A stretch of 7,536 nucleotides of DNA from Pseudogracilibacillus sp037892545 (GCF_037892545.1 NZ_JBBKBG010000055.1:1-7536), one strand, 5' to 3'. Shown: positions 1-6,741, numbered from the stretch's first letter. Notes: generated by a model not told the origin, from the letters alone. Program-made: numbers and translations.

Positions 1-18
1 AATTGGAAAAAACCAATT
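1..18 (-). terminator. Possible hairpin after mrpG (incomplete at window edge)
   Basis: A perfect 6-bp inverted repeat (AATTGG and CCAATT around a six-base A/T loop) overlaps the mrpG stop codon and lies at the end of the mrp operon. It could be the stem of the operon's terminator. The stem is short and AT-rich, and the downstream bases that would show a U-tract lie outside the window, so this is only a suggestion. Confidence 0.25.
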
Positions 19-400
19 AGTCGTTTTCTTTTTTCGCTTCCTCTTGTACCTTTTTTTCATAAGCTAGTTTTAATTCATCTTCCACCGTTTCTTCCGTCAT
101 TTTCACGTTTGCACGATAACTTGCTCGTAAAACGAGGTGCCCTGATACGGGTGCTGTAATAAAGACGAACACAATCCCAAGCATAAGACGGACACTGATG
201 GCTCCGTCATTGTTCCAGACGTATAAAAAGACACCAATCAATGTCGTTAAAATTGCAACGGTTGTCGTTTTTGTTGCGGCATGTGCCCGTGAATATACGT
301 CACGAAATCGGATGATGCCAATAGCACTGATGACACTAATGATACTACCTAATAAAATTAAACTAGCAGCAAAAAACTCAAATATCTCGTTTACGCTCAA
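17..400 (-). CDS. mrpG: Na+/H+ antiporter subunit MrpG
   Basis: Small membrane subunit of the Mrp Na+/H+ antiporter complex (MnhG/PhaG family), last gene of the operon. The protein has three hydrophobic segments followed by a charged, Lys/Glu-rich cytoplasmic tail of about 30 residues. The family signature is clear: GIIRFRDVYSRAHAATK after the first membrane segment, then a FITAPVSGHLVLRASYR stretch. Length (127 residues) fits the family. Start choice: the longest frame begins at GTG 409, but the Shine-Dalgarno (AGAAAGGGG, read on the minus strand) runs directly into that GTG, leaving no spacer. TTG at 400, three codons later, has an 8-nt spacer and is preferred. The gene overlaps the end of mrpF by 23 nt, so its ribosome binding site lies inside mrpF and translation is probably coupled. 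Identity is firm; the start is less so. Confidence 0.93.
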   Translation of the reverse strand: MSVNEIFEFFAASLILLGSIISVISAIGIIRFRDVYSRAHAATKTTTVAILTTLIGVFLYVWNNDGAISVRLMLGIVFVFITAPVSGHLVLRASYRANVKMTEETVEDELKLAYEKKVQEEAKKEND

Positions 401-662
401 TGATTGCACCCCTTTCTAAAAACTTAGAAAAGGAGATAGTACTAACAAACGCAAGTATCCCTAAAACGAGGATGACATCGTAAAAAGCTTTCGTATTAAA
501 AATGATGGAGACGATAGCAATAGAAGAAATTAAATTTCCTCCAACGACATCCATTGCAATGACACGATCAGGGAATGTCGGTCCGATAATAATCCGAATG
601 AACGTAATAAAAATTGCTACCCCAAACAAAACAAAAGAAGTCATTAACATCCACTCTATCAT
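378..662 (-). CDS. mrpF: Na+/H+ antiporter subunit MrpF
   Basis: A 94-residue membrane subunit of the Mrp antiporter (MnhF/PhaF family) with three predicted membrane helices. The loop GPTFPDRVIAMD (residues 27-38) is the family hallmark. It contains Asp32, which in other Mrp systems is important for activity and is placed near the proposed Na+ route; Asp38 follows. A second conserved stretch, FYDVILVLGILAF, begins at about residue 60. The ATG start shares one base with the mrpE stop (TAATG), and a strong GGAGGTGA site lies 10 nt upstream within the end of mrpE, which indicates coupled translation. The length matches Bacillus MrpF. Nothing is missing or unusual. Confidence 0.95.
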   Translation of the reverse strand: MIEWMLMTSFVLFGVAIFITFIRIIIGPTFPDRVIAMDVVGGNLISSIAIVSIIFNTKAFYDVILVLGILAFVSTISFSKFLERGAIIERKRDI

Positions 663-1144
663 TATCTCGTCACCTCCATGATCGCTTTCTCAAATGTATT
701 GAGTGACCTTTCTAAGTCGCTTTTATATCGATTGATATCCATCGCATGAATGTAAAAAACATTTCCTTCCTCATTGACTTCCATTACGACAGACCCTGGA
801 GTTAATGTGAGCAACAACGCTAGTGTCGTGACTTCCCAATCACTATGAAGCTCTGTCTTATAGGAAAAAATACCAGGTTCAATATCAATCTTAGGTGTAA
901 TAATATGTTTAATCACGACGATTGTAGATTGAATTGTCTCGGATATAAAGATTAAAATTAGCTTTATCATAGAGAGGAAACGATGTAAATAGAAACGACC
1001 ACCAAAGAAGCGCCGCATCATATACAGAATGACACTACCGACGATAAATCCGACGACGATCGTTTGCCATCTTAGCACATCTTCATCTTTTAAAAGTACC
1101 CATAATAAAGCGATAAATAAGTTTAATAAAAACTGTGCTGCCAT
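662..1144 (-). CDS. mrpE: Na+/H+ antiporter subunit MrpE
   Basis: Mrp antiporter subunit E (MnhE/PhaE family), about 160 residues. The N-terminal part has hydrophobic segments at roughly residues 5-18, 29-44 and 57-80. The C-terminal part carries the family core, including the LTLTPGSVVMEV block and a YIHAMD motif, and ends in a charged helix. MrpE supports assembly and activity of the complex in the cytoplasmic membrane. Two adjacent ATG codons are available (1147 and 1144). The ribosome binding site GGGGGTGA is 4 nt from the G-run to the first ATG and 7 nt to the second, so the second is preferred, giving 160 residues beginning MAAQF. The site occupies the short gap after mrpD. The gene ends in a one-base overlap with mrpF. 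Confidence 0.93.
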   Translation of the reverse strand: MAAQFLLNLFIALLWVLLKDEDVLRWQTIVVGFIVGSVILYMMRRFFGGRFYLHRFLSMIKLILIFISETIQSTIVVIKHIITPKIDIEPGIFSYKTELHSDWEVTTLALLLTLTPGSVVMEVNEEGNVFYIHAMDINRYKSDLERSLNTFEKAIMEVTR

Positions 1145-1159
1145 CATTTCACCCCCTAA

Positions 1160-2641
1160 TTAATGATTGTATAATACTGCATCAATATATATAGACGGGT
1201 TCATCAATGTTTCTGCTGCATCAACGATGTATACAGCCACTGCTTCTGAACCTAGTCCTAGTAAAAATGTACAACATACTAGTAAGCTCATTGGAAGTAA
1301 TACTCCTTTTCGTAAAGGGATTTCTTCTTCCTCACTAATAATGGTCTCTCCCCAAAAACAACTCATGAAAATACGTAATAATGAATAAAGGACGATAAAG
1401 CCTGATGCAAAACTAAGTCCTAATAAAACGTAAGAACCTGTTGCAATGGCACCTTGACCGAGCAATACTTTTCCTAAAAACCCGCTTAAAGGTGGAATGC
1501 CTGTGACGGATAAGACGGCAATGAAAAACATCCAACCTAATGCGGGATAGTTTCGAATCAGTCCACTCATCTCATCCATACGTTCCGATTTCGTTAAGTA
1601 AATCATCGATCCCGCAAGTAAAAATAGTAAAGCTTTTACGATCATATCGTGCATGATATAAAACACGGCACCTTCTATTGCAGATGTATGCATAACTGCA
1701 AGGCCCACTAAAATGAATCCTACTGTAATGACAACGTTATATGAAACGATTTGGCGAATATTCGTATAAGCGAGTGCACCGATACACCCACCGATTAATG
1801 TTAATGCAGCCATTATTCCGATAATGGTATGTGTAATTTGTTGTTCATGGTAAAAGAGCAATGTGAACGTTCGAAATAAGGCATAGATTCCAACTTTCGT
1901 GAGTAATGCTCCGAATAATGCTGCAATTGCTGTTGGTGGTTTACTATAAGATCCAGGTAACCATTGGTATAAAAGTAGTCCACTTTTCAAACTGAAAACG
2001 ATTAAAAAGACGAAGCTAATAACGGTTATAATGGGTGTTTGGCCTACTTCGTCAATTCGCTCTGATAAATGTGCTAAGTTTAAAGTACCTAACGCACCAT
2101 ATAAATATGCAATCGCAATAAGGAATAACGAAGATGAAATGACATTGATAGTAATATATTTAATGGACTCACGTAATTGTGCTTTCGTTCCTCCTAAGGT
2201 GATTAATGCATAAGAGGCAAGTAACATAACTTCAAATGTTACGAATAAGTTGAACAAGTCTCCTGTTAAAAAAGACCCATTGACCCCGGCAATTAGAAAT
2301 AACACGAAAGGATAAAAGTATAATTTCTCTCGCTCTTTTCCTATTGTGTAAAAAGCATACATCACACAAAAGATACTAACGATATTTGTCGTTAAGACGA
2401 GCAATGTAGCAAAAGAATCCGCAACAAACGAAATACCAAATGGTGGCAGCCAACCTCCGAAATGGAGGGTTAAAATCCCTTCTGTTTGAATCGTTTGTAA
2501 CATGATGAAACTAATAATGGCATTGATGATTAATGATAAAAGTGTGATTCCCCGTTGTAACTTTATATATGGTGTGAAAAAAATGAGTAACACACCAGTG
2601 ATGAGTGGTAACACCATAGGAAATACGATGATATTATTCAT
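1160..2641 (-). CDS. mrpD: Na+/H+ antiporter subunit MrpD
   Basis: Large proton-translocating subunit of the Mrp complex, homologous to the antiporter-like subunits NuoM/NuoN of respiratory complex I (Proton_antipo_M family). It is 493 residues long, the usual MrpD length, with about 14 membrane helices. Key family residues are visible: Glu137 (VTFEVMLLASYAL), Lys219 (FSLKSGLLLYQWLPG), Lys249 (LLTKVGIYALFR), His331 and Lys336 (HDMIVKALLFLLAG), and Lys391 after the GIPPLSGFLGK loop. Glu137 and Lys219 are known to be needed for antiport in Bacillus MrpD. The ATG start lies within the last codons of mrpC (8-nt overlap), preceded 7 nt upstream by a GGGGG ribosome binding site. With MrpA it is thought to provide the proton half-channels of the antiporter. 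The frame is complete. Confidence 0.97.
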   Translation of the reverse strand: MNNIIVFPMVLPLITGVLLIFFTPYIKLQRGITLLSLIINAIISFIMLQTIQTEGILTLHFGGWLPPFGISFVADSFATLLVLTTNIVSIFCVMYAFYTIGKEREKLYFYPFVLFLIAGVNGSFLTGDLFNLFVTFEVMLLASYALITLGGTKAQLRESIKYITINVISSSLFLIAIAYLYGALGTLNLAHLSERIDEVGQTPIITVISFVFLIVFSLKSGLLLYQWLPGSYSKPPTAIAALFGALLTKVGIYALFRTFTLLFYHEQQITHTIIGIMAALTLIGGCIGALAYTNIRQIVSYNVVITVGFILVGLAVMHTSAIEGAVFYIMHDMIVKALLFLLAGSMIYLTKSERMDEMSGLIRNYPALGWMFFIAVLSVTGIPPLSGFLGKVLLGQGAIATGSYVLLGLSFASGFIVLYSLLRIFMSCFWGETIISEEEEIPLRKGVLLPMSLLVCCTFLLGLGSEAVAVYIVDAAETLMNPSIYIDAVLYNH

Positions 2642-2972
2642 GGCGGAACCCCCGTAACTCTTTTAGGTCAGTCGTCTTAGTACGTTTATATACTTGGTAT
2701 GCGAGCACGAGGAAAAAGGCAGTTACCGCAAAGCTAATAACGATGGACGTTAAAATAAGTGCTTGTGGTAATGCGTCTACATATTCTTCGCTATTTTCTC
2801 CGATAATTGGCACACTGCTTCCGTAAAAACCACCCATCGCCATAATGAGTAAATGGACGGCATGAGTTAGGACAGCTGTTCCTAAAATAACTTTAATTAA
2901 ATTTTTAGATAAAAGTAAATAGGTTGCAATGGTAACTAATATACCAGATAGGATAATAATGACTGTTTCCAT
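2634..2972 (-). CDS. mrpC: Na+/H+ antiporter subunit MrpC
   Basis: A 112-residue, three-helix membrane subunit homologous to complex I subunit NuoK (NuoK/MnhC family). The diagnostic segment DALPQALILTSIVISFAVTA begins at residue 66 (the family consensus resembles DPLPQALVLTAIVI). An earlier stretch, NLIKVILGTAVLTHAVHLL, forms the first helices, and a basic tail ends in RGFRHE. In Mrp complexes MrpC sits between the MrpD and MrpA modules. It starts at ATG 3 nt after the mrpB stop, with a GAGGA ribosome binding site about 10 nt upstream inside the mrpB end, and overlaps mrpD by 8 nt. The length matches Bacillus MrpC (about 113). Confidence 0.95.
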   Translation of the reverse strand: METVIIILSGILVTIATYLLLSKNLIKVILGTAVLTHAVHLLIMAMGGFYGSSVPIIGENSEEYVDALPQALILTSIVISFAVTAFFLVLAYQVYKRTKTTDLKELRGFRHE

Positions 2973-2975
2973 TAC

Positions 2976-3401
2976 TTACACGTCCTCACTAATAGATAAA
3001 ATAATCGTTATGACAACTCCGACAACGGTAAGGGCAACACCTGTTTCAAAAAATGTTACCGTTGAGATTTCAATTGGTCCGAAAAAAGGTATCTTGATTG
3101 CCATAAATCCCTGTGTTAAAAATGGTTTACCAAATACGACAGCCCCAATCCCATCAATAAGTACTAACATTGCACCAACTGCACCTAATATGCGGAAGTT
3201 AACGGGAATCCCTTTTTTTACGGTTTCTATATCAAAAGCTAGTAACATAAGGACGAAGCTAGATGCCAACGCAAGGCCTGCAACGAATCCCCCACCAGGT
3301 GCATTATGACCAGAGAAAAACAAATAGATCGCTAACGTCAAAATGATAAAGACAACGACTTTGGTGACAGATTGTAATATGACATCATTCGTTTTCATCA
3401 T
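2976..3401 (-). CDS. mrpB: Na+/H+ antiporter subunit MrpB
   Basis: A 141-residue subunit of the Mrp antiporter (MnhB/PhaB family) with four predicted membrane helices. The family signature GHNAPGGGFVAGL is at residues 31-43, between the first and second helices. A Lys/Asp-containing helix follows (IDGIGAVVFGKPF), and the last helix contains FFETGVALTVVGV. In most Firmicute systems mrpB is a separate gene directly after mrpA, as here; the start overlaps the mrpA end by 17 nt. A strong GGAGGTGA ribosome binding site lies 6 nt upstream of the first of two adjacent ATG codons (3401 and 3398), and either could be used. The length is normal for the family. Confidence 0.95.
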   Translation of the reverse strand: MMKTNDVILQSVTKVVVFIILTLAIYLFFSGHNAPGGGFVAGLALASSFVLMLLAFDIETVKKGIPVNFRILGAVGAMLVLIDGIGAVVFGKPFLTQGFMAIKIPFFGPIEISTVTFFETGVALTVVGVVITIILSISEDV

Positions 3402-5796
3402 GCTTCACCTCCACTTTATCTTTATATTTAATCAATGTGTACACACCAATTCCGGCAATTAATAATACGATTACTTCCAACATCGTATCAAATGCACGAA
3501 AATCTCCAAGTACGGTGTTCACAATATTTTTAGCACCTGTCAATTCTTCAGATTTTTCGAAGTAAGTGGAAATAGATTCAAATAATCGGCCACTTTTAAC
3601 AGAAAGTGCAATGAGTGTAAATGTCACTCCAACAGAAATTGCGATGATCATATTCGTCACTTTTGTTTTACGAGCAGGTTTTTCCTTTTCCCATTCAGGG
3701 AGGAAATAGAAGCAAAGTAAAAATAACGCTGTCGTAACGGTCTCTACGACGAGTTGTGTTAAAGCTAAATCCGGTGCTCGGAATAAAACGAAAAACATTG
3801 CAATGGCAAAACCAATATATCCATTAACGACAATTGCTGTTAGTCTTGATGATGCCAATAAAATAGTCATACCAGCAATGATAATGGAGACGACTAAAAT
3901 CCAGGCAAATATATTCATTGCCGCATCCCCTTCCATTGAAAAGGCAAATGCGTCTACGTAAAAGAATACACCTAACAATAAAACCGTGAAGAAGCTGAAA
4001 ATAAACGCGATATAATCACGCAAATAACCTGTCATATAGAAGTTCGTTATTTTATTTGCATATATATCTAATTTCTCTAATGTATTGTTGTATAACGCAT
4101 CAAACGACAATGATCGTGGAAATACAACGTACACCTTTTTGAAATAGGTTAAGTAAATATAAATAATGGATCCAAGTATTATAATACCAATGGTCATCAT
4201 TAATTCTGTGTTAAATCCATGCCATTGTGAGATGGAGCCAATCATATCAGCTGTCACATTTGGATAAATACTGTAAATAGCAGGTTTAATAATATGGTCC
4301 CCTAATATGTTCGGGAAGAAAAATACGAATACGACTAGGGCGCCTAAAATAATCGGTGGGATAAGCATCCCAAAGGACGGCTCTTTTGCTTCCTCTTTAT
4401 TTTGTATTTTAAATGGCCCGAAGAACGTTTGAAAAACGATCATCATACAGTAAATGAACGTAAAGACACTCGCTACCCAAGCAATAATAGGGAAAAATGT
4501 TGCCATCGTTTGCAAGGATGTAATCGATTCTATATTCATTTCTTTTAATTGTAGCATCGATGTGAAAAACATTTCCTTACTTAAAAACCCATTAAATGGT
4601 GGTAGTCCGGCCATCGAAAAGCTACCAATCATTGCGATTGTAAAAGAAATTGGCATTAATGAGGCTAGTCCACCTAAACGTCGTAAATCACGTGTTCCAA
4701 TTTGATAGTCAATAATTCCGACAATCATAAATAATGCACCTTTAAATGTGGAGTGGTTCATTAAATGAAATAACGCCGCAAAAATTGCTTGTGTATATAA
4801 TGTGCCTTCTAGTGAAAATTGTGGATGAAAAGATAAAGATCCGACACCAAATAGTGTCATAATTAATCCGAGTTGACTGACGGTTGAATAAGCGAGCAAT
4901 GCTTTTAAATCTGTTTGGCGTATCGCCGTGAACGCACCCCAAAATAATGTTAGTAACCCGATAGTGCTCACGAGTATAAACCAAATCGTCTCTCCACCGA
5001 ATACAGGGGTAAAGCGAGCAACGATATAAATCCCGGCCTTTACCATTGTTGCTGAGTGCAAATAAGCACTGATTGGTGTTGGAGCCTCCATCGCATCTGG
5101 TAACCAAATATGAAATGGGAATTGTGCTGACTTGGTAAACGCACCGATTAAAATGAACACGATGATCCATATAAGTAATGGGTCGTTTTTCCACGTATCG
5201 ACTTGCGTGATCATTTCGCTAATTTGGAATGTGCCAGTAAGATGGTGTAACATCAGGAATCCGACGAGCATAAAGAACCCACCGATGACCGTAATATGCA
5301 ACGCTTTTTTTGCACCGTAACGAGACCCTTTACGTTGATACCAATAAGCAATTAGTAAAAAGGATGAGATACTCGTTAATTCCCAAAATACATACAACAC
5401 GATTAAATGGTCTGAAAAGACAACTCCAAGCATACTTCCCATAAATAACAGTAAGTAAATATAAAACTGTACGACATTTGGGTCTGTCGCTAAGTAGTAT
5501 ATGGAATACAAAATGACAAGTGTACCAATACCTGTTATTAATAGACCAAAAATGAGACTAAGCCCATCTATATTCGTCAAAAAGTTAATATCAAATGTTG
5601 GTATCCACGGCACTTCGTTCTGGAAAGTTTGCCCAGAAGCAATTTTGGGGATATATGTACTTAACTGGATGAATAAAATGGCGGGAACGATTAATACGAG
5701 CCAACCAAGATGAATTTTTTTAAATCGCCTTAGAAACAGTAAAATGATAAGAGCTGTTAAAAAGGGAAAAATAATCGCTAAATGAATTGGAAGCAA
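3385..5796 (-). CDS. mrpA: Na+/H+ antiporter subunit MrpA
   Basis: Largest subunit of the Mrp Na+/H+ antiporter, 803 residues, close to the roughly 800 of Bacillus MrpA. The order is: complex-I-like N-terminal module (about 65-115), NuoL-type proton-translocating domain (about 125-420), linker and long helix (about 480-560), then the MrpA-specific C-terminal part resembling MbhD (about 635-700) and MbhE (about 710-795) of other antiporters. Visible functional residues are Glu139 (VFWELTSISSF), Lys222 and His229 (TKSAQFPFHIWLPDAMEAPTP), Lys253, Lys298 (DLKALLAYSTVSQLG), and the His344/His348/Lys352 cluster (FHLMNHSTFKGALF). The C-terminal motif RAPDLALTQLVVET (673-686) is also intact. The start is TTG, supported by a perfect AAAGGAGG site 7 nt upstream and a family-typical N-terminus. 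It is the first gene of the operon, read from its own promoter. Confidence 0.97.
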   Translation of the reverse strand: MLPIHLAIIFPFLTALIILLFLRRFKKIHLGWLVLIVPAILFIQLSTYIPKIASGQTFQNEVPWIPTFDINFLTNIDGLSLIFGLLITGIGTLVILYSIYYLATDPNVVQFYIYLLLFMGSMLGVVFSDHLIVLYVFWELTSISSFLLIAYWYQRKGSRYGAKKALHITVIGGFFMLVGFLMLHHLTGTFQISEMITQVDTWKNDPLLIWIIVFILIGAFTKSAQFPFHIWLPDAMEAPTPISAYLHSATMVKAGIYIVARFTPVFGGETIWFILVSTIGLLTLFWGAFTAIRQTDLKALLAYSTVSQLGLIMTLFGVGSLSFHPQFSLEGTLYTQAIFAALFHLMNHSTFKGALFMIVGIIDYQIGTRDLRRLGGLASLMPISFTIAMIGSFSMAGLPPFNGFLSKEMFFTSMLQLKEMNIESITSLQTMATFFPIIAWVASVFTFIYCMMIVFQTFFGPFKIQNKEEAKEPSFGMLIPPIILGALVVFVFFFPNILGDHIIKPAIYSIYPNVTADMIGSISQWHGFNTELMMTIGIIILGSIIYIYLTYFKKVYVVFPRSLSFDALYNNTLEKLDIYANKITNFYMTGYLRDYIAFIFSFFTVLLLGVFFYVDAFAFSMEGDAAMNIFAWILVVSIIIAGMTILLASSRLTAIVVNGYIGFAIAMFFVLFRAPDLALTQLVVETVTTALFLLCFYFLPEWEKEKPARKTKVTNMIIAISVGVTFTLIALSVKSGRLFESISTYFEKSEELTGAKNIVNTVLGDFRAFDTMLEVIVLLIAGIGVYTLIKYKDKVEVKHDENE

Positions 5797-5811
5797 TTGT
5801 TTTCCTCCTTT
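5797..5811 (-). promoter_or_regulatory. Ribosome binding site for the TTG start of mrpA
   Basis: AAAGGAGG (5811 down to 5804) is a full match to the 3' end of Bacillus 16S rRNA and sits 7 nt before TTG 5796. No ATG or GTG in this frame lies near it, so it fixes the non-ATG start of mrpA. Confidence 0.85.
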
Positions 5812-5849
5812 GTAGTATTGAATTGAGGTAAAATAAATATTTCTTGTTA

Positions 5850-5878
5850 ATTATATACTAAAATATATGTTTTATCAC
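5850..5878 (-). promoter_or_regulatory. Putative sigma-A promoter of the mrp operon
   Basis: On the minus strand GTGATA (5878-5873, four of six matches to TTGACA) is followed after 17 nt by a perfect TATAAT (5855-5850). Transcription would begin near 5843 and give a leader of about 47 nt before mrpA. The region is very AT-rich, so other -10-like hexamers exist. This one has the best combined fit and position. Confidence 0.55.
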
Positions 5879-5937
5879 GTATCTAAGCTGAATTTTTATG
5901 GAAAAATAGAGGTTTAAAAGAAAATAATATGTTATGA

Positions 5938-5966
5938 TAGAAAAAATGTACGATATGTCGTATAAT
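5938..5966 (+). promoter_or_regulatory. Putative sigma-A promoter of the KdpD-like gene
   Basis: TAGAAA (5938-5943, four of six matches to TTGACA) with a 17-nt spacer to a perfect TATAAT (5961-5966). Transcription would begin near 5973 and leave a leader of about 44 nt before TTG 6017. The spacer holds a palindrome (separate entry), suggesting regulation at this promoter. Confidence 0.6.
5949..5962. promoter_or_regulatory. Candidate operator palindrome at the -10 of the KdpD-like gene
   Basis: TACGA-TATG-TCGTA: 5-bp perfect arms with a 4-bp centre, and 6 of 7 positions symmetric if extended inward. It lies in the promoter spacer and covers the first two bases of the -10 hexamer, the position expected for a repressor that blocks RNA polymerase. 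It is notably richer in CG steps than its AT-only surroundings. No regulator can be named from the sequence. Confidence 0.35.
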
Positions 5967-6001
5967 ATGGTGCTATAAATTATCATATTATTGGAGAAAA
6001 G

Positions 6002-6010
6002 AAAGGGTGT
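6002..6010 (+). promoter_or_regulatory. Ribosome binding site deciding the TTG start of the KdpD-like gene
   Basis: AAAGGGTGT ends with its G-run 9 nt before TTG 6017. The next in-frame candidate, ATG 6038, has no comparable purine-rich site in front of it, so TTG is preferred. Confidence 0.6.
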
Positions 6011-6016
6011 CGTCTG

Positions 6017-6694
6017 TTGGGTAAAATTAAAAGCCATATGGATGAGCGAATTTTAGTTTGTGTATATTACGGTCCTAATGGTGAAAGATTAATTAGGCGT
6101 GGGTACGAATTGTCCCAAATGTCGGATAGTCCTTTCTATGTATTAACTGTTGACCGATTAGCATCAGACGAGTTCGATGCTGAAAAAGCTAGTTATATTG
6201 AACAATGGAGAGCATTATCAAAAGAATTAGGCGCAGAGAAATTTATTTTAAAAGATAATGAAACAAGGCCGATTGTAAAAGCAATTAAAGAGATTTGTTA
6301 TAAATACAATATAACCCAGGTAATTATTGGAGAAAAGCCACAAAATCGTTGGGAAGAAATTACGAAAGGTTCGTTTGTTAACGTATTATTACGTGAACTA
6401 GTTTTTGTTGATCTTCATATCGTATCCGTAGATCGTGCGTTGAAAGTGGCGGACGAAGCGATGTATGAAAAAGGTATTCGTGGTTTCTTGCGAAAGGACG
6501 AGCAAGGGTTTGTGTTATCTTTTACAAAATCAAAAGCGAACTTATTTGAAGGTGTTTTCTATAAAGAAATCGGAACTGACTTTAATAATGGCATGTTTAA
6601 GTTCGTATGTGGTGGAGAAAGTCACCAAGTACGGATAAAAGAAGACCATGTTATTGATGACATAAAAGAACCACCAAATATAAATTTAGGATAA
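6017..6694 (+). CDS. KdpD-like universal stress (Usp) domain protein, no kinase
   Basis: A soluble 225-residue protein with no signal peptide or membrane segment. Residues 11-139 resemble the cytoplasmic Usp domain of the K+-sensor kinase KdpD: RILVCVYYGPNGERLIRRG (11-29), an alternating beta/alpha pattern, ITQVIIGEKPQNRW (99-112), KGSFVNVLLRE (117-127) and LHIVSVDR (133-140). The nucleotide-loop pattern G-x2-G-x9-G-S of ATP-binding Usp proteins is present with the second Gly replaced by Pro (Gly105, Pro108, Gly118, Ser119). The KdpD Walker-A sensor region, membrane helices and histidine kinase are all absent, and the stop codon is followed by a terminator, so this is a complete stand-alone gene rather than a truncation. 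Residues ~145-225 form a hydrophilic, probably beta-rich region I do not recognise. A TTG start is preferred over ATG 6038 on ribosome-binding-site grounds. It is transcribed divergently from mrpA. A regulatory role in cation homeostasis is inference only. Confidence 0.8.
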   Translation: MGKIKSHMDERILVCVYYGPNGERLIRRGYELSQMSDSPFYVLTVDRLASDEFDAEKASYIEQWRALSKELGAEKFILKDNETRPIVKAIKEICYKYNITQVIIGEKPQNRWEEITKGSFVNVLLRELVFVDLHIVSVDRALKVADEAMYEKGIRGFLRKDEQGFVLSFTKSKANLFEGVFYKEIGTDFNNGMFKFVCGGESHQVRIKEDHVIDDIKEPPNINLG

Positions 6695-6696
6695 GT

Positions 6697-6741
6697 AAAA
6701 AGGTAATGGGTATCTTTCTATGAGACACTCATTACCTTTTT
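6697..6741. terminator. Bidirectional intrinsic terminator
   Basis: The arms AAAAAGGTAATGGGT (6697-6711) and ACTCATTACCTTTTT (6727-6741) pair over 15 positions with a single G-U wobble, around a 15-nt loop. A run of T follows on the plus strand (6737-6742) and a run of five on the minus strand (complement of 6701-6697). It begins 3 nt after the KdpD-like stop and 18 nt from the sirtuin stop, so it can end both convergent transcripts. Confidence 0.9.

Larger units (their letters stand above)
5923..5992. repeat. Spaced 9-bp inverted repeat flanking the plus-strand promoter
   Basis: AATAATATG (5923-5931) is the exact reverse complement of CATATTATT (5984-5992). The arms are 52 bp apart and surround the promoter of the KdpD-like gene. 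The sequence is AT-only apart from one base per arm, so it may be chance. The right arm lies in the 5' leader just ahead of the ribosome binding site. Confidence 0.25.

Noticed and set aside
1167..1388. 73-codon plus-strand open frame opposite mrpD, and similar short ones at 198-419, 2031-2213, 4454-4705, 5132-5320, 5501-5713 and 6859-7071
   Set aside because: All are antisense to well-supported genes, short, and without family features.
2929..3309. 126-codon open frame on the plus strand across mrpB/mrpC
   Set aside because: It is antisense to two clear mrp genes, its translation is rich in Thr/Ile/Pro with no recognisable domain, and it has no convincing ribosome binding site. It is a shadow of the coding strand.
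4742..5194. 150-codon open frame on the minus strand inside mrpA in another frame
   Set aside because: It lies wholly within the conserved proton-translocating domain of mrpA. The translation is Cys/Arg/His-rich and looks like an out-of-frame reading, with no membrane or domain pattern.
5933..5938. TATGAT as an alternative -10 for the plus-strand gene
   Set aside because: No acceptable -35 hexamer occurs 16-18 nt upstream, whereas TATAAT at 5961 has a 4-of-6 match at the ideal 17-nt spacing.
5797..6016. Riboswitch or small RNA in the 220-bp divergent region
   Set aside because: The leaders predicted from the promoters are under 50 nt, and no stable stem or terminator-like fold is visible. 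The region is explained by two promoters.
6017..6694. KdpD-like gene as a truncated remnant (pseudogene) of a full kdpD
   Set aside because: It has an intact frame, its own promoter and ribosome binding site, a distinct C-terminal extension, and a terminator directly after the stop. No kinase remnants are present downstream.
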